Of a stretch of 13,149 nucleotides of DNA, positions 5,388 through 13,149 are shown piece after piece. Below the pieces are notes generated by a model, which saw only the letters and a program-made list of their open reading frames with translations, ran no database searches and was not told the origin of the DNA. Origin of the DNA: Streptosporangiaceae bacterium (GTDB taxonomy: Bacteria; Actinomycetota; Actinomycetes; Streptosporangiales; Streptosporangiaceae); NCBI GenBank assembly GCA_030050125.1, contig JASIJN010000012.1, positions 1 to 13,149 on the forward strand, given 5' to 3'. How positions within the stretch are numbered: position 1 is the stretch's first letter; every line of letters begins with the position of its first letter. Position numbers and translations under genes: made by a program.

Positions 5388-6425
5388 TCAGAATACCGGG
5401 ATAATGTCCTCGGGGTTGATGTCGGCCGACACATCCACGCCCTCGATGTCGAGTTCCGGGATGGCCGGGAACTCGATGCCCCAGCGGAGCACGATCGCGC
5501 GCACCCTGGCGATCGCGACCTTCCAGTTCTCGGCCTGCTGCTCGTAGGTGAGCACGCCGAGCCCGGCGTCCCTGGCGTAGTCCATCAGCACCCGGTGATT
5601 GGCCAGGAAATACGGCGGCAGCTCCCAGAATCCCTCCGGCGGCTCCCAGAGGATCATCGAAAGGAAGATGAAGCCCGCCCGGAGCTGGCGCGTGATCGTG
5701 GCCTTGACCTCGTCGTTCAGGCCGGGCCACTCCTTCTCCAGTATGGTCATGCAGATCTGCAGGTGACGCGACTCGTCCCGGCCGATCTTGTTGAACATCT
5801 CGGCGAACACCGGGTGCGTGGTGCCCGAGGCCATGCCCCGGAACAGCGTGGACGCCGCCATCTCCCCCATCATGAAGCTGGTGAACAGCACGGCCAGCGC
5901 GTACTTGCCGACCGCCTTGTTGTAGCCGCTCCAGTACCGGCCGCCGTTGTGGTACAGCCAGCCGATGTTGTTGTGCGCCGCGCGCTCGAGGTCGGTCCTG
6001 GGGGTCCAGCTCAGCGGCCCGCCGGGCCACAGCGTGGCGATCGCGCGCTGGCAGCACTCCTCGTGGTTCATCTCGTCCCGGGTGATCGAGAAGAAGCACT
6101 TGCGGACCGGGTCCTCCTCGTGCTGCTCGAACGCGTGGATGGTGGCGCGGGCGAACACCGCCGGGCCCGAGGCGTCGAAGTTGGCCAGCACCGAGAACCA
6201 GTACATGATGCCCAGGCGCTGCTCGGTGGTGAAGTCGCCGGCCCGCAGTCCGCTCCAGGGCAGGTCGGCCGGGTTCCACGCCATCAGCTTGGATTTCTGG
6301 TAGATCGACGCCAGCTTCTCGGTCTCGACGCGCCACTCCATCGGGTAGATGTTCGGCTGCGGGATCTCTGGCGCGGGCCAGAAGCCGCCCTCGGGGATCG
6401 TCAGCTCGCGGTCCTGATCCGCCAT
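5388..6425 (-). CDS. Ferritin-like diiron protein (putative oxygenase/oxidase)
   Basis: A 345-residue soluble protein with a four-helix diiron carboxylate signature: E118xxH121 in RDEMNHE, E188 in FMMGEMAAS, and E218xxH221 in GRDESRHLQ. A first-helix ligand could be D84 (NFDASG), 34 residues before E118. The spacing (34, then 70, then 30) resembles AurF-type N-oxygenases and class I ribonucleotide reductase R2. There is no large-subunit gene nearby and no clear R2 radical-tyrosine motif that I can place, so it is unlikely to be a true R2. Family assignment beyond ferritin-like superfamily is open. The start is ATG 6425, with GAGGTGG 5-7 nt upstream; an ATG at 6470 lacks an RBS. Expected chemistry is O2-dependent oxidation of an unknown substrate. 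It may be monocistronic, with its own promoter. Confidence 0.88.
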   Translation of the reverse strand: MADQDRELTIPEGGFWPAPEIPQPNIYPMEWRVETEKLASIYQKSKLMAWNPADLPWSGLRAGDFTTEQRLGIMYWFSVLANFDASGPAVFARATIHAFEQHEEDPVRKCFFSITRDEMNHEECCQRAIATLWPGGPLSWTPRTDLERAAHNNIGWLYHNGGRYWSGYNKAVGKYALAVLFTSFMMGEMAASTLFRGMASGTTHPVFAEMFNKIGRDESRHLQICMTILEKEWPGLNDEVKATITRQLRAGFIFLSMILWEPPEGFWELPPYFLANHRVLMDYARDAGLGVLTYEQQAENWKVAIARVRAIVLRWGIEFPAIPELDIEGVDVSADINPEDIIPVF

Positions 6426-6475
6426 GTCACCACCTCGCTCGGGTCGGCGCACCCTCCGCGGGGCCGTCATGTGAC

Positions 6476-6510
6476 AGCGTAAGCCGGATCGTGCGTCCTG
6501 TCGTCACAGG
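6476..6510 (-). promoter_or_regulatory. Candidate promoter and operator of the diiron gene
   Basis: The minus strand reads ACGACA (6504-6499), a 17-nt spacer, then TACGCT (6481-6476): a 4/6 -35 match and a TANNNT -10. Transcription would start at about 6469, giving a leader of about 44 nt before ATG 6425. The palindrome CCTGT-CGTC-ACAGG (6497-6510) sits on the -35 element and could be a repressor site. A wider TGTGAC (6470-6475)/GTCACA (6503-6508) inverted pair brackets the promoter. Confidence 0.45.
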
Positions 6511-6577
6511 GGTGGCCAGGAAATGCTCGTGGCCGGCGCGGCGGCGCAGGACCCGCCCGGCCCGGTCCGGTCCGCGC

Positions 6578-7090
6578 TCAGGCGGCGCTGGGTTCGGCCA
6601 GGTAGGCAGCCCACTGCGGATCGCCGTCGTGGGCGGCTCCGATCAGCCGCCAGTGGGCGCCGCGGGGCACGACCGGCACGCTGCGCAGGGTCCAGCCGAG
6701 CTCGTCGATCAGCCGGTCGGCCTTGCGGTGGTTGCAGCGCATGCACGAGGCGACGCAGTTCTCCCAGGAGTGAGTGCCGCCGCGGCTGCGCGGAATCACG
6801 TGGTCGACGGTCTCGGCCTTGGAGCCGCAGTACGCGCACAGGTAGTTGTCCCTGCGCATCAGGGCCGCCCTGGTCAGCGGAACGCGGCTGCGGTGCGGCA
6901 CCCGGATGTAACGGCGGAGCCTGATCACGGACGGGGTCGCCAGCACGACCGAGGCGGAATGCAGCACTGCTCCGTCGGCGTCGTCGTGCACGACTTCAGC
7001 CTTCTCGCCGAGCACCAGGCATACGGCGCGGTGCAGCCCGACCGTGGTGAGCGGCTCATATGTGATGTTGAGCAGCAATACCCGACGCAC
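6578..7090 (-). CDS. HNH endonuclease
   Basis: A 170-residue protein with a C-terminal HNH nuclease domain. A structural zinc site is formed by C85xxC88 (CAYC) and C116xxC119 (CMRC). The metal/catalytic motif is D96-H97 (VDHVIPRSRGG), N111 (WENC) and H121 (NHRK). The N-terminal half (RVLLLNITYEPL, then HRAVCLVLGEKAEVV) is the family's usual beta-rich leader. Two GTG starts are possible: 7096 and 7090. I choose 7090 because GGGAGG then sits 5 nt upstream, whereas it abuts 7096. The physiological substrate is unknown; such free-standing HNH proteins are widespread in actinobacteria, and I recall one beside glbO in M. tuberculosis (Rv2469c-Rv2470). A restriction or mobile-element role is not supported by neighbours. 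Confidence 0.92.
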   Translation of the reverse strand: MRRVLLLNITYEPLTTVGLHRAVCLVLGEKAEVVHDDADGAVLHSASVVLATPSVIRLRRYIRVPHRSRVPLTRAALMRRDNYLCAYCGSKAETVDHVIPRSRGGTHSWENCVASCMRCNHRKADRLIDELGWTLRSVPVVPRGAHWRLIGAAHDGDPQWAAYLAEPSAA

Positions 7091-7323
7091 TCCCACCTCC
7101 CGGGCAGGTGCGCCGTCAAGTGTCGGGGCACCCGTGACCAGTGTGATTGCCAGATCGCCCGTCCGCCAACCCCATTAGCGTAGCGTCGCCCGGCGGCGAT
7201 CGGGCGCATCCGCCCGGCAGCCGCCGGCCGGGCGTTCCCCGAGCGGCCCCGGCCGCGTTACCGGGCGAGAACACCGAACCGGGTGACAAGTGGCAAAGTC
7301 CGTCGCAACGTAGAGTGCCGCTC
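7091..7323. promoter_or_regulatory. Divergent promoter region, HNH nuclease / prolyl oligopeptidase
   Basis: For the rightward gene, TAGAGT at 7311-7316 lies exactly 7 nt before ATG 7324, a leaderless -10 layout; GTGACA at 7283-7288 resembles a -35 (5/6) but its 22-nt spacing is too long. For the leftward HNH gene, TACGCT (7182-7177) or the overlapping GCTAAT (7179-7174) could be a -10, giving a leader of about 80 nt. On the plus strand TAGCGT occurs twice in a row at 7176-7186. A hairpin CGCCCGGC-N8-GCCGGGCG (7211-7234) lies between the two promoters, as does GCGGCC-CC-GGCCGC at about 7243-7256. Confidence 0.5.
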
Positions 7324-9420
7324 ATGACTGTTACGGGGTATCCGCCGGCCCGGCGCGAGGATCTGACCGAGAAGTTCTACGGCCACGTGATCGCCGATCC
7401 TTACCGGTGGCTCGAGAACGCCGACAGCGAGGAGACCAAGTCCTGGCTGGCCGCGCAGGACGCGCTGCTGGCCGACTACATGGCCAGGCTGGTCGAACGG
7501 GAGCCGCTTGCCGCGCGGATCAGCGAACTGCTCGCGGCCGGGTCGGTCGACGAGCCGGTCTGGCGGGGCGAGCGCCGTTTCTTCACCCGGCGCGCCGCCG
7601 GCCAGGAGCATGCCGTGCTGTACACCGCCGCGGCGGCCGAGGGCGAGCGAGTGCTGATCGATCCCGTGGCGATCGACCCGACCGGCATCACGACCCTTGA
7701 CGGCTGGCAGCCCGATCAGGACGGCCGCCTGCTGGCCTACCAGCTGTCCCAGGGCGGCGACGAGGAGTCGCGGCTGCGGATCATGGACGTCGCGACCGGC
7801 GCGGACGTGGACGGCCCGATCGACCGCTGCCGCTACACCATCGTCGCCTGGCTGCCGGGCGGCAGGGCGTTCTACTTCACGCGCAGGCTGGCGCCGCAGC
7901 AGGTTCCCGCCGGCGAGGAGCAGTTCCACCAGCGGGTCTACCTGCACCGCGTCGGCAGGCCGGCCGAGGACGACGTCCTGGCCTTCGGCGACGGGATGGA
8001 CAAGACCAACTACTACACGGTCTCGGTCAGCCGCGACGGGCGGTGGCTGACGATCGGCGCCTCCGCGGGCACCGCGCCGCGCGACGACCTGTGGATCGCC
8101 GACCTCACCGCGGCCCCGCAGGCCGCGCCCGACCTGCGGGTGGTGCAGCAGGGCGTCGACGCGCACATCCACGTCCGCGTGGGCCGGGACGGCCGGCTCT
8201 ACATCAAGACGGACCGGGACGCGCCGCGCGGCAGGCTCGCGGTGGCCGACCCGGCCGAGCCCGGCTACGCCCACTGGCACGACCTGATCCCCCAGGACCC
8301 CGAGGCCGTGCTGGACGACTTCGCCATCCTGGACGGTCCAGGGCTGGGCCGGCCGGTCCTGCTCGTCTCCTGGACCAGGCACGCGATCAGCGAGATCAGC
8401 GTGCACGACCTGGCCACCGGGCGGCGGACAGCCGCCGTGCCGCTGCCCGGCCTTGGCAGCACCGGCGCTCTGAGCGAGCGGCCGGAAGGCGGCCACGAGG
8501 CGTGGTTCAGCTACACCGACAACACCACGCCCCCGCTCGTGATCCGCTATGACGCCCGCACCGGCACCACGCAGACCTGGGAGCGCTCCCCCGGGCACAT
8601 CGAGGTACCGCAGGTCTCCGCCCGCCAGGTGGCCTACCCGTCCCGGGACGGCACCACCGTCAGGATGCTGGTCATCTCCGGGGTCGAGGACGGGCCGGGG
8701 CCCGCCCCGCGGCCGGCGATCCTGTACGGCTACGGCGGGTTCGGCTTGAGCATTACGCCCAGCTACACGGCCTCGATACTCGCCTGGGTCGAGCGCGGCG
8801 GCGTCTACGCGATCGCCTCGCTGCGCGGCGGCGGCGAAGAGGGCGAGCAGTGGCACAGGGCCGGCGAGCGAGCCCTCAAGCAGAACACGTTCGACGACTT
8901 CCACGCCGCGGCCGAGAAGCTGATCGCCGACGGCTGGACCACGAGCGGACAGCTGGCCATCTCCGGCGGCTCGAACGGCGGGCTGCTGGTCGGCGCCGCG
9001 ATCACACAGCGGCCCGGCCTGTACGCGGCCGCGGTGTGTTCCGCCCCGCTGCTGGACATGGTCCGTTATGAGCGGTTCGGGCTCGGCGAGACCTGGAACG
9101 ACGAGTACGGGACCGCGGCCGATCCCGAGGAACTCGGCTGGCTGCTGTCCTACTCCCCGTACCATCACGTGCGCGACCAGGTCAGCTACCCGCCGGTCCT
9201 GTTCACCGTGTTCGACGGCGACACCCGCGTGGACCCGCTGCACGCGCGGAAGATGTGCGCCGCGCTACAGCACGCCACGTCGGCCCGGTGGCCCGATCGC
9301 CCGATCCTCCTGCGCCGGGAGTCCGATGTCGGGCACTCGGCGCGATCGGTCAGCCGTTCGGCGTCGCTGGCCGCGGACGCCCTCGCCTTCCTCGGCTTCC
9401 AGGCCGGCCTCGGCCGATGA
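7324..9420 (+). CDS. Prolyl oligopeptidase family serine peptidase (S9A)
   Basis: A 698-residue enzyme expected to cleave short peptides after proline. The N-terminal part, about residues 1-430, has the beta-propeller gate, beginning with DPYRWLEN (25-32), which is typical of S9A. The C-terminal alpha/beta-hydrolase domain contains GYGGFG (469-474), the nucleophile Ser550 in GGSNGGLL, Asp637 in [11 protein letters not shown] and His671 in DVGHS; the triad is complete. Length matches bacterial prolyl oligopeptidase (about 690-720). There is no signal peptide at the chosen start. The frame extends upstream to 7147, but the leader is Pro/Arg-rich and unlike the family, and a TANNNT box precedes ATG 7324 by 7 nt. 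Oligopeptidase B is an alternative label. The stop overlaps the next start as ATGA. Confidence 0.95.
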   Translation: MTVTGYPPARREDLTEKFYGHVIADPYRWLENADSEETKSWLAAQDALLADYMARLVEREPLAARISELLAAGSVDEPVWRGERRFFTRRAAGQEHAVLYTAAAAEGERVLIDPVAIDPTGITTLDGWQPDQDGRLLAYQLSQGGDEESRLRIMDVATGADVDGPIDRCRYTIVAWLPGGRAFYFTRRLAPQQVPAGEEQFHQRVYLHRVGRPAEDDVLAFGDGMDKTNYYTVSVSRDGRWLTIGASAGTAPRDDLWIADLTAAPQAAPDLRVVQQGVDAHIHVRVGRDGRLYIKTDRDAPRGRLAVADPAEPGYAHWHDLIPQDPEAVLDDFAILDGPGLGRPVLLVSWTRHAISEISVHDLATGRRTAAVPLPGLGSTGALSERPEGGHEAWFSYTDNTTPPLVIRYDARTGTTQTWERSPGHIEVPQVSARQVAYPSRDGTTVRMLVISGVEDGPGPAPRPAILYGYGGFGLSITPSYTASILAWVERGGVYAIASLRGGGEEGEQWHRAGERALKQNTFDDFHAAAEKLIADGWTTSGQLAISGGSNGGLLVGAAITQRPGLYAAAVCSAPLLDMVRYERFGLGETWNDEYGTAADPEELGWLLSYSPYHHVRDQVSYPPVLFTVFDGDTRVDPLHARKMCAALQHATSARWPDRPILLRRESDVGHSARSVSRSASLAADALAFLGFQAGLGR

Positions 9421-10379
9421 GCACCGCCGCGCCGCCGGGCGGCACGCTGATCGCCGCCTGCGGCCGGGACCCCGGGATCGCCTGCCGGGTGGTCTGGGAC
9501 GTGGCGCACAGCACCAGGGCGGCCGACCTGACGACGGTGTACTTCGCCGGGCCGGCCCATCTGGTGATCCGGATCGCGTTCGTGGTGCTGATCGCGGTGG
9601 TGCTCCGGGTGATCGCGCGCCGCGCGATCGGCCGGGTCACCGCCCGGGCCGCCCGCGACACCGGCGACGGCGACCACGCTCACAGCCTGCTGTTCCGCGA
9701 GCGACGGCAGCAGCGGGCGAGCGCGCTCGGGGCGATCCTGAGCAACGCGGCCTCGGTCACGATCTTCGGCATCGCGGCCGTCATCATCGTCGGCGACATG
9801 GGGCTGAACCTGGCCCCGGTGCTGGCCAGCACCGCCGTCCTCGGCGTGGCCATCGGTTTCGGCGCCCAGAACCTGGTGCAGGACTTCCTGGCCGGAATCT
9901 TCATGCTGCTCGAGGACCAGTACGGGGTGGGCGACGTCGTCAGCGTCGGGACCACCACGGGGACGGTCGAGGGGGTGAGCCTGCGTATCACCCGGCTTCG
10001 GGACGTCAACGGCGTCGTCTGGCATGTCCGCAACGGCACGATCAAGAAGTCGGGCAACGAGTCGCAGGGCTGGGCCCGGGCGGTGGTCGATTTTCCCGTT
10101 CCGTACCAGCGTGACCTCCCGCGGGTGCGCCAGCTGATGACCCGTACGGCCGAGGCCATGTTCGCCGAGCCGGCCTGGCACGAGATCATCCTCGAAAGGC
10201 CCGAGGTGTGGGGCGTGCAGTCGCTGTCAAGCGACGCCGTCCTGATGCGGGTCACGGCCCGCACGCTGCCGCTGCGGCAGTGGGAGGTCCAGCGGGAGCT
10301 GACCGAGCGACTGAAGATCGCGCTCGACGCCGCCGGAACGCCGGCCGGCGGCGCTCAGGACGGTGCCTTGCCCGGCTAG
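9417..10379 (+). CDS. MscS-family mechanosensitive ion channel
   Basis: A 320-residue small-conductance mechanosensitive channel that releases solutes during hypo-osmotic shock. Predicted membrane segments are at about 47-66, 108-127 and 132-165. The last carries the MscS pore helix signature: AVLGVAIGFGAQNLVQDF, then LAGIFMLLEDQYGVGDVV. The cytoplasmic beta domain follows (GTVEGVSLRITRLRD, then VRNGTI), ending near residue 305 with a Gly/Ala-rich tail. It resembles the compact actinobacterial branch with three membrane segments. The start ATG 9417 overlaps the peptidase stop (ATGA), with no clear Shine-Dalgarno sequence, so translation is likely coupled. glbO starts 29 nt after its stop. A start further upstream would run inside the peptidase gene and is rejected. 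Confidence 0.94.
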   Translation: MSTAAPPGGTLIAACGRDPGIACRVVWDVAHSTRAADLTTVYFAGPAHLVIRIAFVVLIAVVLRVIARRAIGRVTARAARDTGDGDHAHSLLFRERRQQRASALGAILSNAASVTIFGIAAVIIVGDMGLNLAPVLASTAVLGVAIGFGAQNLVQDFLAGIFMLLEDQYGVGDVVSVGTTTGTVEGVSLRITRLRDVNGVVWHVRNGTIKKSGNESQGWARAVVDFPVPYQRDLPRVRQLMTRTAEAMFAEPAWHEIILERPEVWGVQSLSSDAVLMRVTARTLPLRQWEVQRELTERLKIALDAAGTPAGGAQDGALPG

Positions 10380-10393
10380 CGGCCGATGGCGCG

Positions 10394-10399
10394 TACCCT
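10394..10399 (+). promoter_or_regulatory. Candidate -10 box for glbO
   Basis: TACCCT lies 9 nt before the glbO ATG, in the short gap after mscS, and there is no Shine-Dalgarno sequence, so glbO may have its own near-leaderless transcript besides read-through from mscS. The TTGCCC at 10368-10373 is 20 nt upstream, too far for a standard -35. Confidence 0.4.
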
Positions 10400-10408
10400 T
10401 GATCAGCG

Positions 10409-10834
10409 ATGAACGACACGACCCAGACCAGCCTGTACGAGGCCGTGGGCGGCGAGGAGACCTTCCGCCGCCTGGTGAGCCGGTTCTACCAGGAGGTGGC
10501 CGGGGATCCGCAGCTCCGGCCGGTCTACCCGAGCAAGGATCTCGGCCCCGCCGAAGAGCACCTGAGGCTGTTCCTGATCCAGTACTGGGGCGGGCCCGGC
10601 ACCTACAGCGAGCGGCGCGGCCACCCGCGGCTGCGGATGCGGCACGCGCGCTTCGCGATCGGGGAGGCAGAGCGCGACGCCTGGCTGCGGCACATGCGCA
10701 CCGCCCTGGACGAGCTCGAGCTTGCCCCGGCCCTGGACGCGCAGCTGTGGGACTACCTGGTGATGGCCGCGCACAGCCTGGTCAATCAGCCGACCCGGTC
10801 CGGCGGCCCCGACCTGGGCCTGACACCGGCCTGA
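10409..10834 (+). CDS. glbO: Group II truncated hemoglobin (trHbO)
   Basis: A 141-residue 2-on-2 heme protein implicated in O2 binding, NO/peroxide chemistry and possibly oxygen delivery at the membrane. It follows the remembered M. tuberculosis GlbO closely, with a constant +4 offset: Tyr B10 is Y27 (SRFYQEV), Tyr CD1 is Y40 (PVYP), proximal His F8 is H79 (LRMRHARF) and Trp G8 is W92 (RDAWLR). The [14 protein letters not shown] stretch (60-73) and the AAHSLVNQP tail are family hallmarks. Having both Y(CD1) and W(G8) is the trHbO signature that stabilises ligand through a hydrogen-bond network. It is followed by a convergent ettA only 18 bp away. Confidence 0.97.
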   Translation: MNDTTQTSLYEAVGGEETFRRLVSRFYQEVAGDPQLRPVYPSKDLGPAEEHLRLFLIQYWGGPGTYSERRGHPRLRMRHARFAIGEAERDAWLRHMRTALDELELAPALDAQLWDYLVMAAHSLVNQPTRSGGPDLGLTPA

Positions 10835-10835
10835 C

Positions 10836-10847
10836 GCCGGCGCCGGC
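10836..10847. terminator. Palindrome between convergent glbO and ettA stops
   Basis: GCCGGCGCCGGC is a perfect 12-bp palindrome filling most of the 18-bp gap between the two stop codons. It can fold on both strands and may help end both transcripts, but it has no U-run and its arms are short, so a terminator role is uncertain. Confidence 0.3.
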
Positions 10848-10852
10848 CCGGC

Positions 10853-12517
<1,665 letters not shown>

Positions 12518-12523
12518 GTGTTC

Positions 12524-12551
12524 AGCCTACGGCCAGCCGGGGTCCGGTCAG
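12524..12551 (-). promoter_or_regulatory. Candidate leaderless ettA promoter
   Basis: On the minus strand CTGACC (12551-12546, 4/6 to TTGACA), a 16-nt spacer and TAGGCT (12529-12524) precede ATG 12517 by 6 nt. The -35 overlaps the ssb stop codon, so the promoter is embedded at the end of ssb. It suits a leaderless ettA transcript. Confidence 0.5.
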
Positions 12552-13129
12552 AACGCGGCGGTGGCCGTCTCCTCCTGTTGTTCCAGTTGTTCCAGGGCCT
12601 CGATCGCGCTGTCGTCGAAGATGTCCTCGTCGGCCGGCACGTCCGGTCCGGTGACCGGGTCGTCGGTGGCCGTGTCGCCCGCCTCCGCCTCGTCGGCCGG
12701 CATGGCGGGCCCGCCCGCTCCGGCCTCCGCGGCCAGCTGCTCCGCGGTCTTGCCCGAGGTCGGCCAGATCCGCCGGAAGTCCGCGACCCCGCGGTTCAGG
12801 TCGGGCCCGAGCGCGTAGGCCTCGACGTCGACGGCGGTTTTCCGCTGCCCGTCCCGCCCGGTGAACGTCCGGACGTCCAGCCGCCCCTTGACCACCACCG
12901 GATCGCCCTGGCGCAGGCAGATGGACCCGTTCTCGGCGAGCTGACGCCAGCAGATCACGTTCACGAACGACCTGTTGCCGTCCACCCAATCGCCGGTGGC
13001 CTGGTCCCGCCGCCGGGTCGTCCAGGACACCCGCAACGCGAGCTTCGGTGTCTGGTTCTTGCCGATCTTGGTGTATCTGGGCTCGCCGAGCACGAACCCG
13101 GTCAGGCTCACATGCGCCTCGTTGAACAT
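12548..13129 (-). CDS. ssb: Single-stranded DNA-binding protein, SsbB-like paralog
   Basis: A 193-residue protein with an N-terminal OB fold (about 3-110): NEAHVSLTGFVLGEPRY, then SFVNVICWRQLAENG, KGRLDVRTF and VDVEAYALGPDL. Residues 120-193 are a disordered acidic tail. The tail lacks the canonical DDDIPF tip: it has EDIFDD at 168-173 and ends in TATAAF. This tip normally recruits replication and repair partners, so partner binding may differ. The setting, next to ettA rather than between rpsF and rpsR, suggests the second actinobacterial SSB (SsbB, linked in Streptomyces to sporulation chromosome segregation) rather than the essential one. ATG 13129 has AGGAGG 6 nt upstream, a strong site. 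The gene is complete; its promoter lies outside the window. Confidence 0.93.
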   Translation of the reverse strand: MFNEAHVSLTGFVLGEPRYTKIGKNQTPKLALRVSWTTRRRDQATGDWVDGNRSFVNVICWRQLAENGSICLRQGDPVVVKGRLDVRTFTGRDGQRKTAVDVEAYALGPDLNRGVADFRRIWPTSGKTAEQLAAEAGAGGPAMPADEAEAGDTATDDPVTGPDVPADEDIFDDSAIEALEQLEQQEETATAAF

Positions 13130-13134
13130 GGCGA

Positions 13135-13141
13135 TCCTCCT
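13135..13141 (-). promoter_or_regulatory. Strong ribosome binding site of ssb
   Basis: AGGAGGA on the minus strand ends about 5-6 nt before ATG 13129 and fixes the start of ssb. Confidence 0.75.
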
Positions 13142-13149
13142 GAGTCCTG

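Noticed and set aside
5388..6425. Ribonucleotide reductase small subunit (nrdB/nrdF)
   Set aside because: Only the generic diiron ligands match; no large-subunit gene or clear radical-tyrosine context is present.
6578..7090. HNH gene as part of a restriction or mobile system
   Set aside because: There is no methyltransferase, integrase, intron or repeat next to it, and similar HNH genes sit in stable chromosomal contexts in other actinobacteria.
9255..9416. Upstream start for the MscS gene
   Set aside because: It would overlap the catalytic end of the peptidase and add a Pro/Arg-rich leader without channel similarity; the ATGA overlap is the normal arrangement.

Overview
This is a very GC-rich chromosomal segment from an actinobacterium, most likely a filamentous Actinomycetes lineage; I cannot fix the genus. 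The evidence is near-total G/C at third codon positions, GTG and TTG starts, several TANNNT -10 boxes placed directly before start codons (the leaderless actinobacterial pattern), and gene pairs that I recall from Mycobacterium tuberculosis: dapA-rnj, an HNH gene near glbO, and ettA-ssb. I see no insertion sequence, prophage, CRISPR array, tRNA or rRNA. The genes look like vertically inherited core and near-core functions.

Layout, left to right. A leftward cluster dapA (3864-2932), rnj (2935-1241) and an unnamed HisRS/HisZ-like protein (1191-208) reads as one operon; dapA and rnj overlap by GTGA. A long intergenic region (3865-4614) follows. It holds a long stem-loop with a candidate dapA promoter, a second terminator-like hairpin, a 21-bp-period GC-rich repeat, and a row of DnaA-box-like TCCAC motifs at roughly helical spacing. 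Next come three more leftward genes: an intracellular SGNH/GDSL hydrolase (5211-4615), a ferritin-like four-helix diiron protein (6425-5388) and an HNH nuclease (7090-6578).

A divergent promoter region (7091-7323) separates these from a rightward group: a prolyl oligopeptidase (7324-9420), an MscS-type channel overlapping it by ATGA (9417-10379), and a group II truncated hemoglobin glbO (10409-10834). glbO converges on leftward ettA (12517-10853). Behind ettA, also leftward, lies a single-stranded DNA-binding protein (13129-12548).

Functionally the window mixes lysine/diaminopimelate synthesis, RNA decay, translation throttling (EttA), ssDNA binding, osmotic protection, oxygen/NO chemistry (glbO and possibly the diiron protein) and peptide turnover. 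The least explained parts are the HisRS-like protein, the diiron protein, and the 750-bp intergenic region, which carries far more ordered structure than a simple spacer would.
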